A stretch of DNA of 64,000 nucleotides from Chromatiales bacterium (GCA_030145425.1 JAQYVO010000225.1:1-64000), one strand, 5' to 3'. Positions 52,661-61,988 are shown, counted from the stretch's first letter. Numbers and translations are program-made. Notes: generated by a model not told the origin, from the sequence alone.

Positions 52661-53593
52661 TTGTTGAAAATAATGAACAATAACCAAGTAAAACCGGAGA
52701 AAGTCACCAAGCCTATTCAAATACTAGGTGCATGGCTGGCTGGTCTCATTCTTGTTAACGGATCGTTCTTGGGAGTGGCGGCATCAATCAGTAAACCTGA
52801 TTGGATAGTTGGTGCGCTTGTTATTGCAAGCATAGTAAATGTCCCATTATTTCTTGGTTATATACTTCTCCTTCAAGCTAAATTTCGACCGGAAATGAAA
52901 GAGAACCCTTATTATGCCAAGTATCTCGAGTCAAACACCGGAAAAATATTTTATGAGAAAAAGGAAAGTATGTCTTCCACAGAAGTCAGGGAACTGGTGG
53001 ATTCTTTCAACAAGCAAAATATCTCTATGATTTCTGGTCTGGAAGATGGCCTTAAAATAGTAACAGAACATTTAAAAAGTATATCAAGAGAAAAAAGGGG
53101 ACACCCTCAATACCAGGATAGGATAGTAGCTCTCGAGAAGACCATAAAAAATTCCTCGAAATTGCTTGAAAATGCCAGAAGAAGCATGAGACGCAGATCC
53201 GATGTGGCTGGCATATATGTAAACGACTTGTTATTCAACTATCAACGAATTGTGAGTGAATTGGCTAAGCACGGTCTTTCGGTTGCATCTACTTTTGGCT
53301 CCAGTTCAGATGTTCCTGAGGCACCGGTAAAACTCGTTTTGGGATTTGGATACAATATCTCAATGAATGATCTCAGAATTGCATCCAGGATTGCTATAGC
53401 GCAAGGTTTTGACCATATCCATTTTGCCAGGTTTCAGTTTAATGAGGAAAAAATTTATTTCGGTTCTTACATATATCGAGCTGCAGATCGACCAAAAGAA
53501 GTGGCATTCACGGACGAAATATTTAGTTTAATCATGAACGAAGAATCTACCATCTATGATGTGATTGACATCATTAAGCAACAGCAAACCTAG
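52661..53593 (+). CDS. AT-rich hypothetical membrane protein, two N-terminal helices
   Basis: About 310 residues. Two membrane helices (IQILGAWLAGLILVNGSFLGVA and WIVGALVIASIVNVPLFLGYILLL), then a cytosolic part with a coiled coil (near IVALEKTIKNSSKLLENARRS) and a C-terminal alpha/beta domain with KLVLGFGYNISMNDLRIASRIA and KIYFGSYIY. TTG at 52661 has GGGAG at ideal spacing; ATG at 52673 is the other candidate. Its base composition is clearly more AT-rich than the neighbouring genes, suggesting horizontal origin. No family recognised; the layout (membrane anchor plus ligand-like domain) recalls sensor or effector proteins, but that is only a shape comparison. Confidence 0.75.
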   Translation: MLKIMNNNQVKPEKVTKPIQILGAWLAGLILVNGSFLGVAASISKPDWIVGALVIASIVNVPLFLGYILLLQAKFRPEMKENPYYAKYLESNTGKIFYEKKESMSSTEVRELVDSFNKQNISMISGLEDGLKIVTEHLKSISREKRGHPQYQDRIVALEKTIKNSSKLLENARRSMRRRSDVAGIYVNDLLFNYQRIVSELAKHGLSVASTFGSSSDVPEAPVKLVLGFGYNISMNDLRIASRIAIAQGFDHIHFARFQFNEEKIYFGSYIYRAADRPKEVAFTDEIFSLIMNEESTIYDVIDIIKQQQT

Positions 53594-53707
53594 AGTATTA
53601 AACACGGAATTATTGAAGCGGTATGCGTTTTAAAAGGCGGGTTATCTGAAGCGTTTGTAGCCTATGGTAACCCTATAGCAAGGTATATTTCCCCACAAAT
53701 ACTGGTC

Positions 53708-54178
53708 ATGGTCATGGCCATGACATATAGACTGGAAAGCAACAAACAGAAAGTGATTGGTTTTTACAGGACAGCTTATGAGGCAACCCGCAGATCTTTT
53801 TTGCGGAGTATGGTGTTTGCTCTTGTTGTCTTTTTACTGATTGGTTGTGGAGGTTCTGATGAAGGCGGCATAACCTTGGAGGATTTGCCTCGCTATCCCG
53901 GCGCAGTCCAGGTTGAATCCATGGAACAATCTACCCCGGGTGGCCTTATGGGGGGGAAGCTCGAACAGTTTACTACTACAGATCCATATGAGGATGTTCT
54001 TCGTTTCTATACCGAGGCATTAAGTGAATTTGATCCTGAAACTTCCTCATTCGGCTCGGAACTTGGGCAACAAACTGCAATTTCAATTCCACGGGAGAAG
54101 GGCATTTTAACGGTGGCCGTACAAGTATTCGAAGAGGAAGATATGGTGAGTATTACTTTTATGTCTGTGGGGAGATGA
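53708..54178 (+). CDS. Hypothetical lipoprotein
   Basis: The open frame gives 156 residues; a lipoprotein signal FLRSMVFALVVFLLIGC with lipobox LIGC lies 30-50 residues in, so the true start is probably nearer 53798-53810 than the first ATG. The mature part (GGSDEGGITLEDLPRYPGAVQ...) contains a segment LEQFTTTDPYEDVLRFYTEALSE typical of small domains found in exported proteins that follow a DLPxYPGA motif. Function unknown. Base composition is intermediate to AT-rich. Confidence 0.7.
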   Translation: MVMAMTYRLESNKQKVIGFYRTAYEATRRSFLRSMVFALVVFLLIGCGGSDEGGITLEDLPRYPGAVQVESMEQSTPGGLMGGKLEQFTTTDPYEDVLRFYTEALSEFDPETSSFGSELGQQTAISIPREKGILTVAVQVFEEEDMVSITFMSVGR

Positions 54179-54262
54179 CTATTTCTGATCGCACTAGTGG
54201 TCCGCGCGACCCACTGTGGGCCAACCGGGTTCATCCAGCCGCCTTTACCCGCCTGTGACGGG

Positions 54263-54985
54263 TTAGTCCGCAGGTGGTTTGCCGAACTGGATGACTTTCC
54301 TTTGAGGTGAGAGGTTGATTTCGTCGAATACGGCCCCTGTGCGGGCGCTGAGCATCAGCCACACGGCCTCCGCCACATCTTCGGGGGTGAGATGATCCCC
54401 CGGAGCGTCTCCGGGCCGAAAGTTCAGCTGGTCGAAAAAGCTGGTATTGACCATGCCGGGATTGACAATACCGACCCTGACCCCGGATCCGGCACACTCC
54501 TCCCGAAGTGACTGGGCCAGTCCACGAATGGCGAATTTCGTGGCAGAGTAAACAGCCCCTTTTTTGCCGCCGGAAACAGCGGCTTCAGAACCCATGAATA
54601 TGAGATCTCCCGCGGTTCTTTTTTTAAACGCAGGCAGAAACTCCCGTGCAAGCAGAATGGAAGCGGTGAGATTAAGGTCGATGAGTTCCCGGATCTGCGT
54701 GGGTGAAAACTCCTCTAGCGAGCCGAAGCGCCCGAACCCCGCATTGCAGACGATGCCGTCTATCTCCGGATGTTGGAGGTGCAGGGACTTCAGCCTCTCG
54801 GGCAGACTGTCTATCAATGCCAGATCAAGGGAAACCCCGGTAAACCCTTTCATCGGTTCGATATCCTGTGAACTGCTGCGGCTGAGGCCTATTACCTTGC
54901 AGCCCTCCTCCAGGGCTTTGTCCGCAATGGCCCTGCCTATGCCCCTTTTGGCCCCGGTGATCAGTAAAGTCCTTGAAGTGCTCAT
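54263..54985 (-). CDS. Short-chain dehydrogenase/reductase
   Basis: A 240-residue SDR family oxidoreductase. The nucleotide-binding loop is TGAKRGIG, the structural NAG is VCNAGFG, and the catalytic residues are Ser in FMGSEAAVSG and YSATK. The arginine after the glycine loop and SRS after the second strand favour NADP(H). Start ATG overlaps the nucleosidase stop (TAATG), so the pair is coupled. Substrate not determinable. Confidence 0.92.
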   Translation of the reverse strand: MSTSRTLLITGAKRGIGRAIADKALEEGCKVIGLSRSSSQDIEPMKGFTGVSLDLALIDSLPERLKSLHLQHPEIDGIVCNAGFGRFGSLEEFSPTQIRELIDLNLTASILLAREFLPAFKKRTAGDLIFMGSEAAVSGGKKGAVYSATKFAIRGLAQSLREECAGSGVRVGIVNPGMVNTSFFDQLNFRPGDAPGDHLTPEDVAEAVWLMLSARTGAVFDEINLSPQRKVIQFGKPPAD

Positions 54986-55578
54986 TAATGTATATCCAGT
55001 TGTGCCAGCAGCCTGTCCAGTATGGTCAGCCGGTCCGCTATCAACCGGGAGACCATTTTGGCGTTGATCCCCGCGGCGGGTTGACGCAGGTTGTCCGATA
55101 TCACTTTCAGGCAGAAGATCCTGTCGGGTGGGGCATACTGCAGCGCTGCCGCATAGAAACCTGCCGCCTCCATGTCACAGAGTGTCGGTCTTCGATAGTC
55201 TGTGTCCGGCCCGCTGAGGGTGGTCAGCCGGTCCGTAGCACAAGGCGGCTCGAACGGGATGGTCGCCTGCCATCTACCCTTGTCGTCCCCATCCAGAATC
55301 TCGCTGGCCAGCACCGCATCACCGACGGCACGGGTTGGATGGCCTGCAATGCCGAGGTTTATCCAGCTCGCCCGGGCGGGGCCCAGCATTTCGGCCAGCC
55401 AGCAGGTAGCGTCGTAGGCGGCATTTTTTCCCACCCCGGAGACTATCAGAGTCATATTGCCTTTTTTATAAAGTGGCAGATGGCTTACTTTGTTGTCTCT
55501 GATCAGGCTGTAACGGTCATTGACCGACCTCGCCTCGGCCGGGAGGGCGGTAACCAGGCATATCGGAGTCGCGGTCAT
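54985..55578 (-). CDS. Nucleoside phosphorylase/nucleosidase superfamily protein
   Basis: A 197-residue protein of the PNP/MTA-SAH nucleosidase fold. It has IVSGVGKNAAYDATCWL, NLGIAGHP (ribose-binding glycine motif) and the hallmark LCDMEAAGFYAAALQY. It could be an MTA/SAH nucleosidase, a futalosine hydrolase or a hopanoid-type phosphorylase (HpnG-like); the last is sometimes encoded beside other hopanoid genes but none is present here. The frame is open further upstream to 55674; 55578 gives the standard start. Confidence 0.85.
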   Translation of the reverse strand: MTATPICLVTALPAEARSVNDRYSLIRDNKVSHLPLYKKGNMTLIVSGVGKNAAYDATCWLAEMLGPARASWINLGIAGHPTRAVGDAVLASEILDGDDKGRWQATIPFEPPCATDRLTTLSGPDTDYRRPTLCDMEAAGFYAAALQYAPPDRIFCLKVISDNLRQPAAGINAKMVSRLIADRLTILDRLLAQLDIH

Positions 55579-55714
55579 CGGTCGGATTCCTGTACATCCG
55601 GAACGCTTGCCGGAGATGTGTTCGATATTACAACTACTTAAAGTATTCCGGCAATCGACCGATCTACATCCCAATAGGGTGATTTTCTGCCTGGGGATAT
55701 TTGCGTCTTTGCGG

Positions 55715-55882
55715 CTAGGAGGCTGTCGGACTTATCCGTTTGAAGCGAAAATCACTGGGTGCGAATCAAATCAGTTTATCGAACGAAGCGAATAGTGAGC
55801 CTATTTAACGAGTTCGATAAACTGAGTTGATCGTCATCCAGGGATTTGCAGCCAAACAGTGTTAAGTCCGACAGCCTCCTAG
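55715..55882. mobile_element. MITE-like element with 20-bp terminal repeats
   Basis: A 168-bp segment with perfect terminal inverted repeats CTAGGAGGCTGTCGGACTTA (55715-55734) and its complement (55863-55882). A long internal hairpin pairs CAGTTTATCGAAC with GTTCGATAAACTG. Ends in CTAG on both sides. No coding frame. It lies in the 344-bp gap before the TAXI gene. Confidence 0.75.
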
Positions 55883-55922
55883 AGCTGCACAAGCGACCGA
55901 AAGCGTCGCGGGAACCTGCGTT

Positions 55923-56936
55923 ATGCGTTTCTGGAAACTGCTCTCCATAACGGTCCTGACCGGTATGCTCGTGATACCGGCGCTGGCCGATATCAACGAG
56001 ATGCGTCTGTTCCGGATCGGTACCGGGGGAAGTGGTGGCACCTACTATCCCATCGGCGGCCTGGTTGCACTGGCAATCAGCAATCCGCCCGGCTCCAGAT
56101 CCTGTGAATCCGGAGGCAGCTGCGGGGTGCCCGGTCTGGTGGCAATTGCCCAGTCGTCCAATGGCTCGGTGGCAAATGTCCGGGCGGTGCAGTCGGGCGT
56201 GCTGGAATCTGCCTTTGCACAGTCTGACGTAGCTTACTGGGCCTTTACCGGCTCGGGAAGCTTCAGGAACGAAGGGCCAGCAGCCCGGCTACGGACCATT
56301 GCCAGCCTCTATCCCGAAAGCATTCATCTGGTGACACGCCGTGAATCCGGAATCCGGACAATCAGGGATCTTCGCGGAAAACGGGTTTCTCTCGACGAAC
56401 CCGGCTCAGGTACGCTCACGGATGCCCGAATCGTTCTCGAGGCCTTCGGGCTGAACACGGGGGATTTTGAGGCGGAATACATCAAGCCGGGCGTCGCCGC
56501 CGAGAAGATGTTGAATGATCAAATCGATGCATTCTTCTTCGTGGCCGGTTATCCCGCGCCTTCTATCTCCCGGCTCGCGGCGGAGAAAGCGATTTACCTG
56601 GTGCCCCTGGAGGGGGCGGAGGTACATGAACTCATCGATACGCACCGGTTCTTTTCTGAAACCGTTATTCCGGAGAACAGTTATGAGGGTGTGGGACCGA
56701 CACCCACCCTGAGCGTCGGCGCTCAGCTGATCACGTCATCTGAACTGGATGAGGAACTGGTGTACGAGATAACCAAGTCACTCTGGAACACGAATTCACG
56801 CTGGCTCCTCGATAATGGCCACGCCAAAGGCAGATCCATCACCCTGGAAACTGCGCTGGACGGCATTGCCACGCCCTTGCATCCGGGTGCGGAACTCTTC
56901 TACAGGGAAGTAGGAATGCTGGCTAGAGAGGAATAA
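55923..56936 (+). CDS. TAXI-type TRAP transporter substrate-binding protein
   Basis: A 337-residue periplasmic protein with a signal peptide ([17 protein letters not shown]). The family start [26 protein letters not shown] and [21 protein letters not shown] are clear, with [20 protein letters not shown] in the second lobe. No TRAP membrane component is adjacent. The next gene is a GGDEF-EAL protein with a periplasmic domain, 22 bases on, which suggests the binding protein may act as a sensor input instead of a transporter part. Confidence 0.9.
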   Translation: MRFWKLLSITVLTGMLVIPALADINEMRLFRIGTGGSGGTYYPIGGLVALAISNPPGSRSCESGGSCGVPGLVAIAQSSNGSVANVRAVQSGVLESAFAQSDVAYWAFTGSGSFRNEGPAARLRTIASLYPESIHLVTRRESGIRTIRDLRGKRVSLDEPGSGTLTDARIVLEAFGLNTGDFEAEYIKPGVAAEKMLNDQIDAFFFVAGYPAPSISRLAAEKAIYLVPLEGAEVHELIDTHRFFSETVIPENSYEGVGPTPTLSVGAQLITSSELDEELVYEITKSLWNTNSRWLLDNGHAKGRSITLETALDGIATPLHPGAELFYREVGMLAREE

Positions 56937-56958
56937 TGTCCAGCCCGGTGTTACAGGG

Positions 56959-58983
56959 TTGCTTTGCAGGGTGGCCCCAGCGTTGAAGACACTGCTGAAA
57001 AAGCTTTTGACCTGCTCTACGAGATCGCTGGTACTCATAAGCCTTCTACTGCTTTTCACCAGCACTTTTATCTACTACACACATAAGACACTCGGCGATA
57101 TACAGGCCTCTCTGCCCATTGCCCTGTCCATGCAGGAGCAGGATGTGGCCTTGCTGGTCAACGAGTTCAGTGATTTGATTCATCTCGTGCAGTCGGCGAA
57201 GGCTGCAATGGATCCGGAGGCCATCAAGAAGCTGGTGGATCAGATCAGCACTGTTGATCGGCATCTTGCGAAGATGCGGGAGGAGTACCGCTTCAACGAT
57301 CTGATCGGTGTCTCCGCGATACATGCCGTTCTCAATCCCGCGATATTCGATATCAGTAGATGGTCCAGGGAGGGGGTTTATCTTTTTCCCCCTGAATCGC
57401 CCCAGACACTTGAATTGATCGAACTTCGCGCCGATGAGGCAAACCAGCAGGCGACCAAGCTGCTTTCCCAGTCGGCGGGGAAGGCCCTGGAGATACTCTC
57501 CCGACAGGCGTGGCGCATGAGCAGGTTTCGGCAGGTGACCTTCGCGACCCTCGTTATTCTGGGTGTGATGTCCCTGGGACTTGTGATCTCCGCTTTGCGC
57601 CAGCAGCGGACTGTGTTCGCATTGAAGGAGAGCGAGGAGCAGATTCGGTTCCGGGCCAATTTCGACCAGGTCAGCGGGCTTCCGAACCGGCCGAACTTTA
57701 TTGAACATCTGGCTGATGCAGTGGCCCGCAGCCGCAGGACGCGGAACCTGATCGCCCTGCTGTACATCGATCTTGATCGCTTCAAGACCATCAACGACTC
57801 CCTGGGACACAATATTGGGGACCAGCTCATCAGAGAGGTGGGTCAACGAATCAATCAATGTGTCAGATCGACAGACATGGTGGCACGCCTGGGCGGCGAC
57901 GAGTTTACGGTGTTGCTGGAGGACATGACCGATGCCATGCACGCATCCCTGATCGCAGAATCGATCATCGATAGGCTTTCCTTTCCGTACCTGATAGAAA
58001 CCCACGAGATCTACTCAAGTGCCAGTATCGGCATCACCATCTGCCCGATCGATAGTGAGGATGCCACCACATTGTTGAAGAATGCCGACATGGCCATGTA
58101 TCAGGCCAAGGATATGGGACGCGACACCTTTCGCTTCTTTACCTCGGAGATGACCGACCGCGCCCGGCACTTTATCGAAATTGACAAGGATCTGCGCCAG
58201 GCCCTGGCACGCGAGGAGCTGTTCATCGAGTATCAGCCCATCTATGACCTTCAGCAGGGCAGGGTCGCCGGTGTCGAGGCACTCATGCGCTGGCGACATC
58301 CGGACAAGGGTCTGATTATGCCGGACGTCTTTATCCCCGTAGCCGAGGAGACCGGCCTGATCGTGGCTATGGGCTACTGGATTCTGCAGCAGGCAACCAG
58401 GCAGGCCGCCAAGTGGCAGCGGTTGGGTGTGGCCATGCCGTATCTGGCGGTTAACGTATCCACGCGACAGATCATAGGCGGCTTTTGCAGGGAGAAGATC
58501 AGCCCCATATTGGAGCAGTCGGGTTTTCCCGCGAACCGTCTGGTCCTGGAGATCACCGAGTCTCTGCTCATGGGGGAGGATAACCGGGTACACGAGGCCC
58601 TTGACGGTTTTCGTGAAATGGGTGTGGAACTCGCGGTGGACGATTTTGGCACCGGCTATTCCGCACTCAACTATCTGCGCAACTTTCCCGTCAGCCTGTT
58701 GAAAATAGACAGATCCTTCATCAAGGACATGGTTGAAAACCACGGAGATGCCCGTCTGGTGGAAACCATTGTCGCAATGGCGGGAGGTCTGAATTTGGGC
58801 GTGGTTGCCGAGGGCGTTGAAACACCGGATCAACACCAGGCCCTGCGGGAGCGGGGCTGCAACATGGTACAGGGGTTTTTCTACAGCAACCCGGTGGATG
58901 CGGGTACCATCGATTCGCTTCTGTCCAACGGCAACTCCATTAATGATTGGATTCCGGCAGACACATCGACCAAAGCTTCTTAG
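56959..58983 (+). CDS. Membrane GGDEF-EAL protein
   Basis: A 674-residue protein that makes or breaks down cyclic di-GMP. Helix 1 ([19 protein letters not shown]) and helix 2 ([19 protein letters not shown]) flank a periplasmic helical domain of about 160 residues. The GGDEF domain has [12 protein letters not shown]; the EAL domain has [16 protein letters not shown] and [10 protein letters not shown], so both look catalytically intact. Start codon uncertain: TTG 56959 or GTG 56971. Cotranscription with the upstream TAXI binding protein is likely. Confidence 0.9.
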   Translation: MLCRVAPALKTLLKKLLTCSTRSLVLISLLLLFTSTFIYYTHKTLGDIQASLPIALSMQEQDVALLVNEFSDLIHLVQSAKAAMDPEAIKKLVDQISTVDRHLAKMREEYRFNDLIGVSAIHAVLNPAIFDISRWSREGVYLFPPESPQTLELIELRADEANQQATKLLSQSAGKALEILSRQAWRMSRFRQVTFATLVILGVMSLGLVISALRQQRTVFALKESEEQIRFRANFDQVSGLPNRPNFIEHLADAVARSRRTRNLIALLYIDLDRFKTINDSLGHNIGDQLIREVGQRINQCVRSTDMVARLGGDEFTVLLEDMTDAMHASLIAESIIDRLSFPYLIETHEIYSSASIGITICPIDSEDATTLLKNADMAMYQAKDMGRDTFRFFTSEMTDRARHFIEIDKDLRQALAREELFIEYQPIYDLQQGRVAGVEALMRWRHPDKGLIMPDVFIPVAEETGLIVAMGYWILQQATRQAAKWQRLGVAMPYLAVNVSTRQIIGGFCREKISPILEQSGFPANRLVLEITESLLMGEDNRVHEALDGFREMGVELAVDDFGTGYSALNYLRNFPVSLLKIDRSFIKDMVENHGDARLVETIVAMAGGLNLGVVAEGVETPDQHQALRERGCNMVQGFFYSNPVDAGTIDSLLSNGNSINDWIPADTSTKAS

Positions 58984-58990
58984 CAGCATC

Positions 58991-59107
58991 GGTCGAATGA
59001 ATTCGACCCTGCAACCTGTTCAATGCCACCATCATTTCGGCCCAGGCCGGGATCCGGGAAAGCGACCACTATGATAAACAACCGTAGGGCCGAATTCATT
59101 CGGCCAA
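58991..59107. repeat. Paired REP-like hairpins, locus 5
   Basis: Left arm 58991-59011 is the GGTC...GACC form; right arm 59084-59107 the GGCC form. Arms point outward, the reverse of loci 1-3. They fill the gap between the GGDEF-EAL gene and the glycosyltransferase gene. Confidence 0.88.
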
Positions 59108-59111
59108 CAAT

Positions 59112-59951
59112 TCAGGCCCCTTCCGCCATCTTCAGGTAATCAGACCGGAGTTTCAGGTAGCATTCGGCCTCCTGTTGCCTGCCCCGTTTCCCGGCGCCCT
59201 TTGCCAGGATTCCGGCCTTGCGCACCAGCACGGATGCGGCATCCGAGAGGTCTTCCCCGCTGATGGTGCCGCTGCCGATGATTTTTTCCAGGGCCCGTAT
59301 GCGGAATCTGTCCATCCCCCAGAATTTCTGTGAGAGCTGATCCGTATGCCCGCCGTATTTGATAATTTGCGGGGTCTCCAGGTAGGCCACCGGGTAGCGC
59401 GAGCAGACGCGCAGCCAGAGGTCGTAGTCCTCGCAGGCCGGCAGGGATTCGTCGAACAGCCCGATCTCGTCGAAAAGGGCTCGTTTAATCAGCGACGATG
59501 AGGGGGAGATTACGCACAACGGCAGGCAGTTGGAGAATATCCATCCGCCGCTCTTGGCATGTTTTTTCATGGCATTCACCCGACGGCCGTTACGCACCCA
59601 GATTTCCCCGGTGTGGCAGAGGGGGTGATCCGGTAGATCCGCCAGCAGCTGCAGCTGGTTGGCCAGTTTTTCCGGCAGCCACTCGTCGTCGGAGTCCAGG
59701 AGCGCGATCCATTCCCCCCGGGATGCCTCTATACCGAGGTTGCGAGCGCTGCTTACCCCGCCATTTGGCTGGTGAAGATAGCGGCAGTCGGGAAAAGCCT
59801 TTTCCACCATTTGGCGGGTATCGTCCGTGGAGCCGTCATCCACGATGATGATCTCCAGGGGCCTGAAGGTCTGCCTCTGAACCGATGTCAGGGCGCGGCT
59901 CAGCAGGGCAGAGCGATTGAAGGTGGGTATGACGACGGAAACAGAGGACAA
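59112..59951 (-). CDS. Family 2 glycosyltransferase
   Basis: A 279-residue GT-A fold enzyme: VSVVIPTFNRSALLSRALTSVQRQTF, IIIVDDGSTDDTRQM (nucleotide-sugar binding), ARNLGIEASRGEWIALLDSDDEW with the DxD metal site, and CEDYDLWLRV. No membrane helices. TTG start. It follows the DUF692 gene by 5 bases, so the two are cotranscribed. The acceptor is unknown; the usual roles are surface polysaccharide or glycopeptide formation. Confidence 0.92.
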   Translation of the reverse strand: MSSVSVVIPTFNRSALLSRALTSVQRQTFRPLEIIIVDDGSTDDTRQMVEKAFPDCRYLHQPNGGVSSARNLGIEASRGEWIALLDSDDEWLPEKLANQLQLLADLPDHPLCHTGEIWVRNGRRVNAMKKHAKSGGWIFSNCLPLCVISPSSSLIKRALFDEIGLFDESLPACEDYDLWLRVCSRYPVAYLETPQIIKYGGHTDQLSQKFWGMDRFRIRALEKIIGSGTISGEDLSDAASVLVRKAGILAKGAGKRGRQQEAECYLKLRSDYLKMAEGA

Positions 59952-59956
59952 GGGGA

Positions 59957-60799
59957 TCAGGAAGCGATGGCACCGGCCGCCCGGCGTGCCCTGTGCAGTT
60001 GCCCCACCATTTCTTCCAACGACGGCATGCAGTCGATCCGCTCTATCATGGTGGAAACGGGCCCGAAATGGGCAAGGGTGTCGCCGTAGAAGTCCCAGAT
60101 TGGATCCTTGACGGATTCACCGCTGCGGGCTCCCGGTTCACAGAGTTGCGTGGCGCCTGCCAGATGTATCTGTTGAACCCGGTTTCCCGGTAAAAGTCTG
60201 AGATAATCGTCCAGTTCCAATCCCTGGTTCACGCAGGTGGTGTGGAGGTTCGAGATATCCAGCAGGATCAGGGAATCGGATTGCTCCGCCACCTCACGGA
60301 GAAATTCCGCTTCAGTAATTTCCTGGGAAAATCGACCCCGTCCCACGGGTACGTTTTCCAGGAGTATTCTGCGCCCCAGGTAATCCTGCACCTTAGCGAT
60401 GCGGGACACCAGATGTTCCAGCGTGTCCTGAGAGTAGGGCAGTGGCAGCATGCGTCCGTGGTTGTCATCGGCGCCACTCCAGCAGAGATGGTCCGACACC
60501 CAGGCGGGATCGACCCGATCGAGAAGCTTTTTGAGGCGCTCCAGGTAGTCCGTATCCAGCGGCCAGGGGCTGCCGATGGACAGTGAGATCCCGTGCATGG
60601 TGAGGGGATAACGGCTACGGATCGCATCGAGTTGCCGCAGTTCGTCAGGTTCCGCATCCATGTAGTTCTCGGAGATGATCTCGAACCACCCCACATCCGG
60701 CCGCAGGCGCAGCACTTCGGGCACGTAATCCCGGCGCAGTCGCAGACCGAACCCGAGATACGGGAAACGGGGATCGCCTTGGGCTGTTGGAGTCGTCAT
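59957..60799 (-). CDS. DUF692 (MNIO/BufB-like) family protein
   Basis: A 280-residue TIM-barrel protein of the DUF692 family, multinuclear iron-dependent oxidases that modify cysteines in ribosomal peptides (MbnB, BufB). Visible motifs are FEIISENYMD, MHGISLSIGS, WVSDHLCWSG, LLENVPVGRGRF, LLDISNLH, QIHLAG and FGPVSTMIERID, including the His, Glu, Asp and Asn that bind iron in the family. A start at 60799 is used; upstream open sequence is translated repeat. No precursor (DUF2282-type) or BufC-like partner is encoded beside it; the next gene is a glycosyltransferase. Confidence 0.9.
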   Translation of the reverse strand: MTTPTAQGDPRFPYLGFGLRLRRDYVPEVLRLRPDVGWFEIISENYMDAEPDELRQLDAIRSRYPLTMHGISLSIGSPWPLDTDYLERLKKLLDRVDPAWVSDHLCWSGADDNHGRMLPLPYSQDTLEHLVSRIAKVQDYLGRRILLENVPVGRGRFSQEITEAEFLREVAEQSDSLILLDISNLHTTCVNQGLELDDYLRLLPGNRVQQIHLAGATQLCEPGARSGESVKDPIWDFYGDTLAHFGPVSTMIERIDCMPSLEEMVGQLHRARRAAGAIAS

Positions 60800-60947
60800 C
60801 AATCGGGGCCTGCTTTCAGCCGGAACCTGGTTTGAAGATAACGCTACTTCCCGGGTTGCCGCAAGAAAATAAAATCCGAACCGCGGAGACGCGGAGAATT
60901 GTGATTTTTTGGGCTCTTCCCCCTGATCAAGTGGGTAGATTACCGTT

Positions 60948-61080
60948 GTAGGGCCGAATTCATTCGGCCAACAGCTGTATCTGGATGACAGGTCGTGATG
61001 AAACGCCGATGGTCGAATGAATTCGACCCTACTAATCAAATGGGTAGATTACTGTTGTAGGGCCGAATTTATTCGGCCAA
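60948..61080. repeat. Three REP-like hairpins, locus 6
   Basis: Three copies: 60948-60971 (GGCC form), 61011-61032 (GGTC...GACC form, inverted) and 61057-61080 (GGCC form, one base changed in the centre). The flank gtgggtagattac precedes the first and third. With locus 5 they bracket the DUF692-glycosyltransferase pair. The rest of this 325-bp gap holds no gene. Confidence 0.9.
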
Positions 61081-61124
61081 CTACGGTTATGCTTGCGTAT
61101 CGAAGGCTCAACAGATCCACCAAC

Positions 61125-61988
61125 TCAATGCAGGGCGTTGAACATCCTGCCGCGGTAGCGGGCCACGAGGGGGTTCGATGCGCCCATGATCTCAAATACT
61201 GCCAGCATACCCTTGCGCCCGGCGTCATCCCCATAAGTGCGATCTTTCTGGAGCAACCTCAGCAGCAATTCCAGGGCGGCTTCGTGGTCACCCAGTCTCA
61301 CCTTGTGGGCGGCCAGCTGGTAGAGGGCCTTGCTGTCCGCGCCGTCGCCGGAGACCCGGGATTCAAGGTCACTCTCGGTCGGGGCGTCCTGCAGCACCAA
61401 CTGGAACTGCAGATTTGCCCTGAGAGACACCGCTTCCGGGCTGTCCTGGTCATCCTGGGGCAGCGCCGATAATGCCTCCTGTGCCCGTTCAATCTCGCCC
61501 TGCGCCGACTTCACGCCGGCATAGGCCAGCAGAACCCGGGAATTTTGTGGATCCATCTCGTGGGCCTGCTCGATAATACCGGCGGCTCCGTCGAAGTCTC
61601 CCTGCTGGGACATCTCATCCGCCCGGGCCAGCAGGCCATCGGATTCCCTGGGTATGTGCTTGTCCAGGAAGGCGCGGATCTGGTTTTCCGGCAGCGCCCC
61701 CATAAACTCATCAACGGGCTGCCCATTCTTGAAGACCTTCACCGTGGGTATGCTGCGGATCCCGAACTGCATGGCGATCGCCTTCTGCTCCTCGGTGTTG
61801 AGCTTGGCGAGCAGGAACTTGCCCTGGTACTCGTCCACCAGTCTCGCCAGCAGGGGCATGAGCATCTTGCAGGGCTGGCACCACTCGGCCCAGAAGTCCA
61901 CCAGGACCGGGACGGACTGGGAGCCCTCGATGACAATTTTCTGGTAGTTCTCTTCGGTGATTTCAAATATATAGGGTGAATCGCTCAT
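61125..61988 (-). CDS. cnoX: Thioredoxin-TPR co-chaperone (CnoX/YbbN family)
   Basis: A 287-residue protein: a thioredoxin domain (1-110) with WCQPC active site and SIPT cis-proline loop, followed by TPR-like helices (about 120-285). YbbN/CnoX proteins hold unfolded or oxidised clients and pass them to DnaK or GroEL. E. coli YbbN lacks the first Cys; here CxxC is intact, so it could also act as a reductase. Monocistronic. Confidence 0.93.
   Translation of the reverse strand: MSDSPYIFEITEENYQKIVIEGSQSVPVLVDFWAEWCQPCKMLMPLLARLVDEYQGKFLLAKLNTEEQKAIAMQFGIRSIPTVKVFKNGQPVDEFMGALPENQIRAFLDKHIPRESDGLLARADEMSQQGDFDGAAGIIEQAHEMDPQNSRVLLAYAGVKSAQGEIERAQEALSALPQDDQDSPEAVSLRANLQFQLVLQDAPTESDLESRVSGDGADSKALYQLAAHKVRLGDHEAALELLLRLLQKDRTYGDDAGRKGMLAVFEIMGASNPLVARYRGRMFNALH

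Noticed and set aside
60800-61039. N-terminal extension of the DUF692 protein
   Set aside because: The extra 80 residues are translated from repeat locus 6 and its flank, and are not part of the family.
60800-61124. Search for a RiPP precursor gene near the DUF692 gene
   Set aside because: Only repeat arms and short frames without a leader or cysteine-rich core were seen.
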